Shown here one piece after another: positions 1 through 7,955 of a DNA stretch of 39,638 nt. Position 1 is the stretch's first letter. Every line of letters begins with the position of its first letter. Source of the stretch: Acinetobacter harbinensis (GTDB lineage Bacteria; Pseudomonadota; Gammaproteobacteria; Pseudomonadales; Moraxellaceae); contig NZ_JXBK01000001.1 of NCBI RefSeq assembly GCF_000816495.1, positions 1,333,778 to 1,373,415 of the forward strand, written 5' to 3'. Position numbers and translations under genes: made by a program. The notes under the pieces are model-generated. The model was not told the origin of the DNA, made no database searches, and worked only from the letters and a program-made list of their open reading frames with translations.

Positions 1-371
1 ATGTACGTGATATCTGTACACCAGACTTGATTAGAGTGATCTATAACCATGTTTTTCAAAAGATATGGAAAAATACGGTGTGCAAGATTAGGCTTACTGG
101 TATTGGGCTTTGGATACAAGGCATGTATTCTCATCAAGCGCATTAAACGTCGGACTTTACGCCGACCTATTTGATATCCTTGACGCTGTAGCATGTCTCG
201 TATCATTCGACTGCCCATAAATGGGTAGTCGATGTGAATTTCATCAATTAGACGCATTAAACTCAAATCAGTTGATGAAATCTCTTTGGGCTTGTAATAC
301 AACGTGCTGCGATTGATTTGAATCAATTGCGATTGTTGTCGTACCGAAAGTTGATGGGTCTTATCGATCAT
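1..371 (-). CDS. IS3-family transposase OrfB, N-terminal part (cut by window edge)
   Basis: Minus-strand frame opening at ATG 371 and still open at base 1, about 123 codons. The translation begins MIDKTHQLSVRQQSQL and contains the usual OrfB N-terminal helical region (MRLIDEIHIDYPFMGSRM, then a basic RRKVRRLMRLMR stretch). It reaches the start of the integrase core at HSNQVWCTDITY, where the D is the first residue of the DDE catalytic triad. The remaining catalytic residues and the far terminal repeat lie left of the window. Its start overlaps the orfA stop as ATGA, placing orfB in the -1 frame relative to orfA, as in IS3 elements. It acts with OrfA to cut and join the element ends. Family assignment is firm; activity cannot be judged from this part. 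Confidence 0.9.
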   Translation of the reverse strand, partial: MIDKTHQLSVRQQSQLIQINRSTLYYKPKEISSTDLSLMRLIDEIHIDYPFMGSRMIRDMLQRQGYQIGRRKVRRLMRLMRIHALYPKPNTSKPNLAHRIFPYLLKNMVIDHSNQVWCTDITY

Positions 372-673
372 TTTTTGCCGCTCAGTTGCCCTGTTTTTCT
401 GAGTGCACCTTCTAAAAAATCAATTTGCAATGCCTGATGTCCTATCTTGGCATGTAAAGCTTTAAGATCAATCTCTGGTTCTTGTTGTGCTGTTGGTCGT
501 GAAAAAATATTGATCGATTGCTCAAGCAGTTGATTTTTCCAATCAATGATTTGATTTTGATGTAAATCGAATTGAGTAGAAAGCTCAGCGAGTGTGTGGT
601 CGCCTTTAATTGCTGCGAGAGCAACTTTAGCTTTGAAATCTGCTGAGTGATTACGACGTTTTCTTCGTGTCAT
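368..673 (-). CDS. IS3-family transposase OrfA
   Basis: Small helix-turn-helix protein of about 101 aa beginning MTRRKRRNHSADFKAKVALA. It has the motif ADFKAKVALAAIKGDHTLAELS of the IS3/IS51-type OrfA HTH (transposase_8 family). A C-terminal coiled-coil-like stretch (LKALHAKIGHQALQIDFLEGALRK) normally mediates oligomerisation. ATG 673 is chosen because GGAG lies 6 bases upstream; a longer frame to 691 has no ribosome site and would run through a hairpin. It ends at TGA 370-368, overlapping the orfB ATG. The sequence before the stop is GGC AAA AAA TGA, an A-run that might allow -1 slippage, but it is not a canonical A6G heptamer. The frame is intact. Confidence 0.92.
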   Translation of the reverse strand: MTRRKRRNHSADFKAKVALAAIKGDHTLAELSTQFDLHQNQIIDWKNQLLEQSINIFSRPTAQQEPEIDLKALHAKIGHQALQIDFLEGALRKTGQLSGKK

Positions 674-1029
674 GGTTGACTCCAGAAACAAGCATTTCCC
701 ATGCTTATTGGGGAGTAGATTATCACTTATAGACGTGGTCTAAAATCATAGATCCACATCACTATATAGAAAAATTCAACTTTTTAAAATATATATCATC
801 TATATATAGCCAAATAACAAGAAGTAACTTTTTTCTGATTTTTGAATTTTAAATAAAATATTATTAATTTATTGTTTAAAAACAATATCTTGTAATTTTT
901 TGGTGTTCAATTTACATGCATGGTTTTATATTTATTTTTAAAATCTATTGTGAAAACTAAAAAATAAAGGTATTGATATTGATCATAATTTAGTTCATTA
1001 CAACAAAAAATGTATAAGGAAATACAAAC
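674..1029. other. IS3 element end and AT-rich intergenic region
   Basis: Holds the orfA leader and, somewhere near 745-757, the terminal repeat of the IS3 element. The inward sequence on the minus strand reads TGGATCTATGATTTTAGACC. The exact end cannot be fixed because the other terminal repeat is outside the window. From about 760 to 1010 the sequence is very AT-rich, with no gene or terminator seen. The last bases contain the ribosome site of the next gene. Confidence 0.6.
690..706. repeat. Hairpin in the IS3 5' leader
   Basis: AAGCAT (690-695) and ATGCTT (701-706) form a perfect 6-bp inverted repeat with a 5-base loop, just upstream of the orfA ribosome site. In transposon leaders such hairpins can limit translation from outside transcripts. 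That role is inferred. Confidence 0.5.
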
Positions 1030-2268
1030 ATGAAAAAAACATTGCTCACAATGTTAATGACCAGTTCCGTGCTTTTTCTAACTGCTTGCGGAAGTGATAA
1101 TGATAATTCAATCACTTTGGCACCGAGTAATGATGTTCCGGTAAATACTATAAAAGATCCAGTGGTAAGGGTGGAATTGTATGACGCAGATGGTATGTCT
1201 GAAGCCGCGGCAGATAGTCAGTTAATGACTTATAAAATGCTTGGGGTCGATAATAAAGAAGTCATGGCAACCGCTTTGGTATTTGTGCCTAAAACGCCTG
1301 AACCTGCAAATGGTTGGCCGATTGTGGCATGGGCGCATGGAACGACTGGAGTGGCCGATAAGTGTGCACCAAGTCAGCAAGGCTTAAATGGTACTCAATA
1401 TCTTCTGCAAAAGTTATTGGCAGCCGGCTATGTGGTGGTAGCGCCAGATTATGAAGGTTTGGGAGAACCGAGCGGAAAAGAATCTCATCCATTCCTGAAT
1501 CTAAAAAGTGAGGCGTATTCAATTACCGATGCTGTGGTGGCAACACGTAATTATTTAGACAAACAAGGTAAAAAAACTGCTCGCCAGTGGGTAACGGTGG
1601 GACACTCTCAAGGCGGGCATGCAGCTTTGGGTGCTGCGCAATATGCGTCAAGAGCAAAACTTGATTATAAGGGAACGATCGCTATTGCACCGGCCTCTAA
1701 TCTCGATACGATTTTTGATTTTGGTACCGAGTATGCGAAGACTCTAGCTCCCGCTGATAAAATAGGCATATATGCATCATTAAATACTTATGCTGCATTG
1801 ATTGTAGCAGGTATGCAAAGTCAACTAAATCCCGCAACGTATACACAAGTGTTTCAGCCTGAGGCGGCAATCACTGCGGCTGATGCAACTACGATTTGCG
1901 CTCCGCCATTAGGTGGAAAGTTTGCGGCACAAATGGATGCGGTATACCCAACTAATCCATCGTTATCAGGTTATCTAACCCAGACTAATTTTATGCAAGT
2001 ACCTATGGTGGCAACTTTTATTAACAAAACGGCTCAACCATTAACAGTGAAAGTAACTACACCGATTAAGATTTATCAGGGTCAATTGGATACTACAGTT
2101 CCTAAAGTTGCCACTGATAAACTGGTTAATTCGGCGAGATCCAATGGAACGGTTATAGAGGATAAAAATTATCGAATTGGGCTTTGGGATCATACGAGCG
2201 CATATACCTCAAATATTGATAATATCGTGAATGATGTTAAAGAGATGATGCCAACACCTACTCCATAA
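1030..2268 (+). CDS. Exported alpha/beta-hydrolase lipoprotein (secretory-lipase-like)
   Basis: 412-aa protein with a lipoprotein signal peptide (MKKTLLTMLMTSSVLFLTAC) whose lipobox LTAC puts the lipidated Cys at residue 20. A Ser/Asn/Asp-rich linker follows, then an alpha/beta-hydrolase fold. The nucleophile elbow GHSQGG has Ser193; plausible acid and base are Asp354 (GQLDTTVP) and His388 (LWDHTSAY). The HGTTG motif at about 103-107 fits an oxyanion-hole strand. The arrangement resembles the LIP/secretory lipase family (PF03583). A substrate ester cannot be named, and lipase against esterase or feruloyl-esterase activity is undecided. AAGGA lies 9 bases before ATG. The gene stands alone, between the IS3 element and glyA, and is followed by a strong terminator. 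Confidence 0.85.
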   Translation: MKKTLLTMLMTSSVLFLTACGSDNDNSITLAPSNDVPVNTIKDPVVRVELYDADGMSEAAADSQLMTYKMLGVDNKEVMATALVFVPKTPEPANGWPIVAWAHGTTGVADKCAPSQQGLNGTQYLLQKLLAAGYVVVAPDYEGLGEPSGKESHPFLNLKSEAYSITDAVVATRNYLDKQGKKTARQWVTVGHSQGGHAALGAAQYASRAKLDYKGTIAIAPASNLDTIFDFGTEYAKTLAPADKIGIYASLNTYAALIVAGMQSQLNPATYTQVFQPEAAITAADATTICAPPLGGKFAAQMDAVYPTNPSLSGYLTQTNFMQVPMVATFINKTAQPLTVKVTTPIKIYQGQLDTTVPKVATDKLVNSARSNGTVIEDKNYRIGLWDHTSAYTSNIDNIVNDVKEMMPTPTP

Positions 2269-2281
2269 TTTGCATTGACAT

Positions 2282-2323
2282 AAATAGCTCATGTTTTTAA
2301 TTAAACATGAGCTATTTTTATTT
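2282..2323 (+). terminator. Intrinsic terminator after hydrolase gene
   Basis: A perfect 15-bp stem (2282-2296 with 2303-2317), 6-base loop, followed by a T-rich tail. It separates the hydrolase from glyA. Confidence 0.85.
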
Positions 2324-2363
2324 AAAACTGAACAAAGTTCATTCTCGATATTTATAAACTTCA

Positions 2364-2372
2364 TGCTACAAT
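2364..2372 (+). promoter_or_regulatory. Extended -10 promoter of glyA
   Basis: TGCTACAAT is an extended -10 element (TGn plus TACAAT at 2367-2372), about 50 bases before the glyA ATG. No good -35 hexamer is seen 17 bases upstream, as is common with extended -10 promoters. Confidence 0.5.
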
Positions 2373-2422
2373 ACGCGCCAATCTTAGCACGGCTTAAAAG
2401 CCCTAATTATAGGACCTCGCTA

Positions 2423-3676
2423 ATGTTTGCCAATATCTCGATTTCTGAATTTGACCCAGAATTAGCCAAAGCAATTACTGCTGAAGATGAGCGCCAAGAA
2501 GCGCACATCGAGCTAATCGCTTCTGAAAATTATTGTTCTCCAGCAGTAATGGAAGCGCAAGGTTCAAGACTGACCAATAAATATGCGGAAGGCTACCCTG
2601 GTAAACGCTATTATGGCGGTTGCGAATATGTAGACATCATCGAACAATTGGCTATTGACCGTGCTAAAGAATTATTTGGCGCTGACTATGCAAACGTTCA
2701 ACCACATGCGGGTTCACAAGCCAATGCGGCTGTTTACTTGGCATTGTTAAACCCAGGCGATACGGTTTTGGGCATGAGCCTTGCTCACGGTGGTCATTTG
2801 ACTCACGGTGCAAAAGTTAGCTTTTCAGGTAAAACCTATAATGCTATTCAGTACGGTTTAGACACTGAAACCGGTGAAATTGATTATACAGAAGTAGAGC
2901 GTTTGGCTTTAGAGCACAAACCACGCATGATCGTTGCAGGTTTCTCGGCGTATAGCCAAATTGTAGATTGGCAACGTTTCCGTGAAATTGCGGATAAAGT
3001 GGGTGCTTATTTATTTGTTGATATGGCGCATGTTGCAGGTTTGGTTGCAGCGGGTGTTTATCCAAGCCCAGTGCAAATTGCCGATGTAACCACCACGACG
3101 ACCCATAAAACTCTACGTGGCCCACGTTCAGGTTTAATTCTGGCCAAAGCAAATGCAGAGATTGAGAAAAAACTGCAATCTGCTGTATTCCCAGGTAACC
3201 AAGGTGGTCCATTGGTGCATGCAATTGCAGCTAAAGCGATCTGCTTTAAAGAAGCAATGGCACCAGAATATAAAGAATATCAAAAACAAGTGGTGGTAAA
3301 TGCTAAAGCGATGGCTGAAGTGTTAATCGCTCGCGGTTATGATATTGTATCGGGTGGCACTGAAAACCATTTGTTCTTATTGTCACTGATTAAACAAGAT
3401 GTGACCGGTAAAGAAGCAGATGCGTGGTTAGGTGCAGCGCATATTACTGTAAACAAAAATGCAGTTCCAAATGATCCGCGTTCTCCGTTTGTGACTTCAG
3501 GTATTCGTATTGGTACACCTGCAGTTACTACACGTGGTTTCGGCGAAGCTGAAGTACGTGATTTGGCGGGTTGGATTGCTGACATCTTAGATGCTAAAGG
3601 CGACGAAGCTGTGATCGATGCGGTTAAAGCAAAAGTTGAAACAGTGTGTGCTAAATTCCCAGTTTATGCAAAATAA
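2423..3676 (+). CDS. glyA: Serine hydroxymethyltransferase
   Basis: 417-aa PLP enzyme that interconverts serine and glycine while loading the one-carbon unit onto tetrahydrofolate, in the cytoplasm. It supplies methylene-THF for purine, thymidylate and methionine synthesis. Near-full match to bacterial GlyA: N-terminal [17 protein letters not shown], the glycine-rich [21 protein letters not shown], and the PLP lysine at 229 in [14 protein letters not shown], the same number as in E. coli. The start is ATG 2423 with AGGA 8 bases upstream; the longer frame from 2291 runs back through the preceding terminator. Monocistronic, with its own extended -10 promoter and a strong terminator. No anomalies seen. 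Confidence 0.97.
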   Translation: MFANISISEFDPELAKAITAEDERQEAHIELIASENYCSPAVMEAQGSRLTNKYAEGYPGKRYYGGCEYVDIIEQLAIDRAKELFGADYANVQPHAGSQANAAVYLALLNPGDTVLGMSLAHGGHLTHGAKVSFSGKTYNAIQYGLDTETGEIDYTEVERLALEHKPRMIVAGFSAYSQIVDWQRFREIADKVGAYLFVDMAHVAGLVAAGVYPSPVQIADVTTTTTHKTLRGPRSGLILAKANAEIEKKLQSAVFPGNQGGPLVHAIAAKAICFKEAMAPEYKEYQKQVVVNAKAMAEVLIARGYDIVSGGTENHLFLLSLIKQDVTGKEADAWLGAAHITVNKNAVPNDPRSPFVTSGIRIGTPAVTTRGFGEAEVRDLAGWIADILDAKGDEAVIDAVKAKVETVCAKFPVYAK

Positions 3677-3690
3677 CCAGTAACTTGAGA

Positions 3691-3716
3691 AAGCCCCTCA
3701 AAAGGGGCTTTTTTTA
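3691..3716 (+). terminator. Intrinsic terminator of glyA
   Basis: AAGCCCCT / AGGGGCTT stem (3691-3698, 3703-3710) with a 4-base loop and a run of T. Confidence 0.9.
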
Positions 3717-3841
3717 TAGATATCTAAAAGTCATATTCTTCAAATATTATATTTCTGCTATGACAGAATAATAGTTCATAAAAGATATAAATCATTTTGC
3801 TGTTGCTGTAATGACATCTTTCGTTCAAAGGAATCAGGTAA

Positions 3842-4246
3842 ATGGCTAAACCCACGATTATTATTTCACAACAAGATTTACAGCGTTTAGAAACCATGCT
3901 GGATCATCAAGCTAAACTCAGCCCGACCATGGAGCATCTTGAAGATGAGTTGGCGCGTGCAGATGTGGTCGCTCCGCAAGATGTCCCTGCAAATGTAGTC
4001 ACCATGAATGCGCGCGTATTGATTGTGATTGCACCTGCTGTTGAAGCCATGGAAATTACTTTGGTTTATCCGCATGATTTCCGCGGTGATAAAGGTCAAG
4101 TGAATGTCATTGCACCGATTGGTGCGGCCATTTTAGGCTTAGCTGAAGGTCAGGAAATTGAATGGCCGCAGCCTGATGGTCATTTAATGAAAGTGAAAAT
4201 TGAAAAAGTGCTGTATCAGCCAGAACGTGAAGGCGATTATTTATAA
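3842..4246 (+). CDS. rnk: Regulator of nucleoside diphosphate kinase (Rnk, GreA/B-like)
   Basis: 134-aa protein with the Rnk layout: a short N-terminal helical hairpin (about 1-50, QQDLQRLETMLDHQ... MEHLEDELARADVV) and a GreA/GreB C-terminal FKBP-like domain. That domain shows the typical ALVYPHD/ANVIAPIGAAILGL pattern, here TLVYPHDFRGDKGQVNVIAP and GAAILGLAEGQEIEWP. Rnk binds RNA polymerase near the secondary channel but has a shortened coiled coil and lacks the acidic-tip cleavage activity of GreA. In E. coli and Pseudomonas it affects Ndk levels. AAGGA precedes the ATG by about 10 bases. The gene is alone, between two terminators. Confidence 0.9.
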   Translation: MAKPTIIISQQDLQRLETMLDHQAKLSPTMEHLEDELARADVVAPQDVPANVVTMNARVLIVIAPAVEAMEITLVYPHDFRGDKGQVNVIAPIGAAILGLAEGQEIEWPQPDGHLMKVKIEKVLYQPEREGDYL

Positions 4247-4260
4247 TCTTGGATCGATTA

Positions 4261-4290
4261 AAATGCTGCGGATTAAACGCAGCATTTTTA
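4261..4290 (+). terminator. Intrinsic terminator of rnk
   Basis: A perfect 10-bp stem (4261-4270 with 4278-4287) ending in TTT, 15 bases after the rnk stop. Confidence 0.8.
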
Positions 4291-4394
4291 TAGCTACTGC
4301 TTTAAAGGATATCTGTTGATTCGAGCTTGATTTTTTAAAGCCCCTTAAAGTGATTTAAATCAAAAATAAGAAATCGGTGATCTTTTTTAGCCAT

Positions 4395-4427
4395 AAAAAA
4401 GGCAAAGTAAAAACTTTGCCTTTTTTT
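4395..4427 (-). terminator. Bidirectional terminator at the slyD 3' end
   Basis: AGGCAAAGT / ACTTTGCCT stem (4400-4408, 4413-4421) flanked by an A-run on one side and a T-run on the other, so it can stop transcription in both directions. It lies 13 bases beyond the slyD stop. Confidence 0.85.
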
Positions 4428-4440
4428 GATCATAACGATC

Positions 4441-4923
4441 TTAGTGGTGGTGACCACCTGCGCCGTGTACATGACCATGTTCTAATTCTTCAGCAGACGC
4501 TTCACGAATTTCAATCACTTCAACGTCAAAGGTCAAATCTTGGCCAGCAAGTGGGAAGTTGGCATCAACAAGAATGTTGTCGCCTTCAATTGCTTTAACC
4601 GTTACAACTTGAACACCGTCATCAGTTTGTGCTTGGAACTGCATACCCGGTTGAATGTTGTCTACGCCTTGGAACATTTGCGCAGGAACTTCTTGTACGA
4701 GTTCTGGATTGTATTCGCCATAGCCTTCAGCCGCAGGAATACTAACTGTGAATTTTTCACCAACAGTTTTGCCTAATAAAGCATTTTCTAAACCAGGGAT
4801 GATGTTACCTGCACCGTGCAAATATGCAAGTGGTTCACCTTGTGATTGGTCGAGAGTTTCGCCCTCTGCGTTTGTCAACGTGTAGTGGAAAGAAACCACG
4901 AGGTCATTTGCAATAGCAGTCAT
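4441..4923 (-). CDS. slyD: FKBP-type peptidyl-prolyl isomerase SlyD
   Basis: 160-aa cytoplasmic prolyl isomerase and chaperone of the SlyD type. The FKBP half is at the N-terminus (VSFHYTLTNAEGETLDQSQ, then YLHGAGNIIPGLENALLG). The inserted IF (insert-in-flap) chaperone domain occupies roughly residues 70-125, and the FKBP strand FDVEVIEIREA closes the fold. The short C-terminal tail is His-rich (EHGHVHGAGGHHH), like the metal-binding tail of E. coli SlyD but much shorter. SlyD assists folding and nickel delivery to hydrogenase or urease maturation in E. coli; only the folding role can be assumed here. It follows ndh on the same strand after 135 bases and ends at a bidirectional terminator. 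Confidence 0.95.
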   Translation of the reverse strand: MTAIANDLVVSFHYTLTNAEGETLDQSQGEPLAYLHGAGNIIPGLENALLGKTVGEKFTVSIPAAEGYGEYNPELVQEVPAQMFQGVDNIQPGMQFQAQTDDGVQVVTVKAIEGDNILVDANFPLAGQDLTFDVEVIEIREASAEELEHGHVHGAGGHHH

Positions 4924-5058
4924 GTTATTGGTCCATTCAAATTTTTAAGGGTACATCATAAAGTGAAAAGCAGATTTTGTAGACCTTATTTAGCAAAAAT
5001 CTACGTTTTCTCGCTTTTTTATGACGTTTTTCTAATAATAGGGACGTTTTTTAGAATT

Positions 5059-6345
5059 TCAATGCAATTTTATCTTCGGTCCAATTTTTCTTGTGACAAA
5101 ATCTTTAGCGGTTAACACGCCGGCATGTGCATAACCATGAATTGTGGCTTGATGTAGGCGATATAAAGACACATACATGGACTTGGCCACAAAGCCTTGT
5201 ACATTGATTTGCCCCATAAGTTCGCCCACCGCATTTTGCTGACTTAACGACACCAAAGAGCCTTTATCTGAGAACTTAAACATCGGTTGAGCTTTACCTC
5301 GAAGGCGCGCTTTCATTGCAGCGACTAAAAAGTTGGCTTGCTGACTGGCCACTTGCGCACGTGGGCCAAGTGCAGGCTCATCTGCGGCAAGTTGGCAATG
5401 GGCGCAGTCCCCAAAAGCAAAAATATTGGGGTCTGATACAGTTTGCAGCGTCGCAAATACTTTTAAGCGTTGAATATTATCCTTTTCAAAACCTTTAAAA
5501 GCATCTAATACCGCTGGCGCTTTAATACCGGCTGCCCAAACTTTAATTTCGGCTTGCACCGTGCTGCCATCGGTAAAATAAATGGTATCGGCGTCGACTT
5601 TGGCCACACGATGTTGAGTTAACACCTGAATACCAAATTTTTTCAATTGCTGCATGGTATTGTGCGCACTGGTTTTGGATAGGGCAGGCAAAATGCGTTC
5701 GGCAGCTTCAATCACCGTAATATTGACATTTCTGGGATCAATTTTATTTAGACCATAATGAAAGAAATTTTGTTTGGCTTGTACCAGTTCCGCCGCCAAT
5801 TCAATACCGGTTGCACCGGCGCCAATAATAGCAATGTTTAAGCTGCGATGCTGACTTTGATTTTGTGCATCTAAATATAAATGCAGCAAATCTTGCTGGA
5901 ATGTCTCTGCTTGCTGACGACTATCCAGAAAATGACAGTGTTGCTTCACGCCTTCAGTATTAAAGTCATTTGAAGTTGAGCCAACCGCCATAATTAAGGT
6001 GTCATAATCTAAATACATGCTGTCTGTTGTTGAGTTTCTTTTCGATGAAGATGGCGTGTTGAGCATGATTCGTTTGTTGTTGGGCTCAATTGCGCTGAAG
6101 CTGCCTAAAACAAAGGTGTAGTGATGCTGAGCAGCATGGGCGAAATAATTGGTTTCTTCGCTATGCGGATTGAGGGTGCCGGCAGCAATTTCATGTAACA
6201 GCGGTTTCCAAATATGGGTAAGCTTCTGATCCACCAAGGTGATCTGTGCTTTATCGGTTTTGCCGAGTGCTTGACCTAAACGCGTGGCCAGCTCTAAACC
6301 GCCTGCACCACCACCGACAATAACTATTTTATGTAGAGATTTCAT
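5059..6345 (-). CDS. ndh: Type II NADH dehydrogenase (NDH-2)
   Basis: 428-aa flavoprotein that oxidises NADH and reduces quinone at the inner membrane face without pumping protons. The first dinucleotide-binding fold is IVIVGGGAGGLELATRLG (FAD); the second, near residue 175-200, is IAIIGAGATGIELAAEL (NADH). The quinone-site helix region shows GPRAQVASQQANFLV, and the FAD-binding aspartate sits in IFAFGDCAHC. ATG 6345 is chosen (AGGT about 7 bases upstream) over a TTG two codons earlier. It lies between dacC and slyD on one strand. A terminator-like hairpin ends only 26 bases before its ATG, suggesting either leader attenuation or dependence on read-through. Confidence 0.94.
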   Translation of the reverse strand: MKSLHKIVIVGGGAGGLELATRLGQALGKTDKAQITLVDQKLTHIWKPLLHEIAAGTLNPHSEETNYFAHAAQHHYTFVLGSFSAIEPNNKRIMLNTPSSSKRNSTTDSMYLDYDTLIMAVGSTSNDFNTEGVKQHCHFLDSRQQAETFQQDLLHLYLDAQNQSQHRSLNIAIIGAGATGIELAAELVQAKQNFFHYGLNKIDPRNVNITVIEAAERILPALSKTSAHNTMQQLKKFGIQVLTQHRVAKVDADTIYFTDGSTVQAEIKVWAAGIKAPAVLDAFKGFEKDNIQRLKVFATLQTVSDPNIFAFGDCAHCQLAADEPALGPRAQVASQQANFLVAAMKARLRGKAQPMFKFSDKGSLVSLSQQNAVGELMGQINVQGFVAKSMYVSLYRLHQATIHGYAHAGVLTAKDFVTRKIGPKIKLH

Positions 6346-6371
6346 TTTCAACCTATTTGTTATTTTTAAAG

Positions 6372-6403
6372 ATAAAAAAAGATGGCCTCAATATGCCATC
6401 TTT
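6372..6403 (-). terminator. Terminator between dacC and ndh, inside the ndh leader
   Basis: Read on the minus strand, AAAGATGGC and GCCATCTTT (genomic 6395-6403 and 6378-6386) form a 9-bp stem with an 8-base loop, followed by seven T. It ends dacC transcripts, but it also sits immediately upstream of ndh. Confidence 0.8.
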
Positions 6404-6426
6404 AATTCATTGCTTTGGTTAAGATT

Positions 6427-6432
6427 GTTATA
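6427..6432 (-). promoter_or_regulatory. Possible -10 box for ndh
   Basis: Minus-strand TGTATAAC contains TATAAC (6427-6432), a good -10, but the -35 at 17 bases is only ACTTAC. If used, the ndh leader would carry the hairpin at 6372-6403. Confidence 0.3.
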
Positions 6433-6464
6433 CAGCTTACATAATGTCAGTAAGTTTTGTTCGA

Positions 6465-7775
6465 TTAACCCAGTGGATAGGTTTTAACTTCAGCTTCATT
6501 ACTAGAGAAAAATGTAAACAGCTGTTGAAACCAAAAGATGATTTTTTGTAAAACATTGGCTTCTTCGATGCGTACGTCGTCTTCAAGGCTGATGGTTTGA
6601 ATCAACTGGTTATTTTGATAGACCTGTACAGTGGCCAATTGCATTATTTTAGCCAACGGTGCAGTCAGTGTTTTTTGGTTAATTTCGACATTTAAGTGGG
6701 TTTGGGTTTCTTGTAATGGTTCAATCGCTTGAATAATGCCATCACCACGATTGAGCATAATCCGCTGATTGACCATATCATAAGTTTTTAAATCTATGGC
6801 GTAGGGTTGATCATAAAGGGATGTGGTAATAATTTGCGGTTTAGGGCTTTCAAGTTTAAACATCTTTAAGGTGGATTTAATAACCGGTAATTCAGCAATC
6901 AGCTGTTTGTCTTTAATCGCCACTTCATTACGCGTATAGCTATAGGCCATATTCATCAGTGAGTAGGCTACTTCGGCACGTTTTGCGGCACTGGGTGTGC
7001 CCATGACCACCACCACTAAGCGACGTTCAGGACTATCTGGCTGCATGGTTGGGCGCTTGGCGGTTAAAGCCAAGTTATAACCGGCGGCTTTGGTAAAGCC
7101 GGTTTTTAAACCATCAACAGTCGGGTCGAGTTTTAGCAGGCGATTGGTGGCATTGTGGAAGCGGTTGTTATAAGAAAAACTCTGTTGTTTAGAGTAATTT
7201 AAATAATCTGGCGTTTGATTAACCAAAGCCTGACCTAAACGTGCTAAATCCGCTGCGGTTGAATAATGTTCAGGCATGGTAATGCCAGCGGGATTTTGAA
7301 AATGCGTATCTTGCATGCCCAGCGCTTTTGCTTCTTGATTCATGCGCGCTACGAATTTTGGCACATCACCGGCAATCCGTTCGGCTAAAGTCACTGCGGC
7401 ATCATTGGCAGACATCACCACTAAACCTGCCAGCAGATGATCAATTGAAATTTGCTCACCGGCTTTGAGATACATCTGCGACTCATCCCACATCACGGTG
7501 CTAACCACCGGTGTGGCGGTTAAGATTTCATCTTTACGCAAACGACCCGCTTGAATTTCTTTTAAGGTGATATAGGCCACCATCATTTTGGTTAATGAGG
7601 CCGGTGCGCGCTGCACATGACTATTGTGTTCGGCAATGACTTGTCCAGATTGCGTATCTAGAATAGTCCATGCTTGCGCTTCCACACTCTCTGGAACAAG
7701 GTTTAAGAGTGCGGCATTAACAAGTGTCGAGCAGAAGAAACTAAGCGATATGATAAGGTAGATGACAGCTTTCAA
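6465..7775 (-). CDS. dacC: D-alanyl-D-alanine carboxypeptidase (PBP5/6 family)
   Basis: 436-aa periplasmic penicillin-binding protein that trims the terminal D-Ala of peptidoglycan pentapeptides. The signal peptide is MKAVIYLIISLSFFCSTLVNA. The active-site motifs are SLTK (Ser60-Lys63), SAN (122-124) and KTG (224-226). A C-terminal PBP5-type beta domain follows, with a terminal segment (NVLQKIIFWFQQLFTFF) that looks like the amphipathic membrane anchor. The start is read as TTG 7775, with AAGGA 6 bases upstream (7782-7786). The longer frame from ATG 7832 adds 19 residues that spoil the signal peptide and has no ribosome site. Length and motif spacing match Acinetobacter DacC. A terminator follows before ndh. 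Confidence 0.94.
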   Translation of the reverse strand: MKAVIYLIISLSFFCSTLVNAALLNLVPESVEAQAWTILDTQSGQVIAEHNSHVQRAPASLTKMMVAYITLKEIQAGRLRKDEILTATPVVSTVMWDESQMYLKAGEQISIDHLLAGLVVMSANDAAVTLAERIAGDVPKFVARMNQEAKALGMQDTHFQNPAGITMPEHYSTAADLARLGQALVNQTPDYLNYSKQQSFSYNNRFHNATNRLLKLDPTVDGLKTGFTKAAGYNLALTAKRPTMQPDSPERRLVVVVMGTPSAAKRAEVAYSLMNMAYSYTRNEVAIKDKQLIAELPVIKSTLKMFKLESPKPQIITTSLYDQPYAIDLKTYDMVNQRIMLNRGDGIIQAIEPLQETQTHLNVEINQKTLTAPLAKIMQLATVQVYQNNQLIQTISLEDDVRIEEANVLQKIIFWFQQLFTFFSSNEAEVKTYPLG

Positions 7776-7781
7776 TGATGT

Positions 7782-7786
7782 TCCTT
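7782..7786 (-). promoter_or_regulatory. Ribosome-binding site deciding the dacC TTG start
   Basis: AAGGA on the minus strand, 6 bases before TTG 7775. This is the only Shine-Dalgarno sequence near any candidate start, and it yields a clean signal peptide. Confidence 0.7.
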
Positions 7787-7955
7787 TAACCGCCAATCCA
7801 TTGGCGTAAAAATACAAAAAATATGGGGGCATGCTATGCTTTTTTTTACCGAATGGCTAGTCAGAATTGTAGACAATAGCGACAGTTCTGCATTGCTTTG
7901 TGAAAAAATGCTAAGCTAATTGCCAAGTTCTCTTTTTTATTTTGTATCAATCATT

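Noticed and set aside
368..376. Canonical IS3 frameshift heptamer at the orfA/orfB junction
   Set aside because: The sequence is C AAA AAA T, not A AAA AAG; reinitiation at the overlapping ATGA is at least as likely.
2291..2422. N-terminal extension of glyA
   Set aside because: It would begin inside the preceding terminator stem, and GlyA proteins start at the MFANIS position, which has AGGA upstream.
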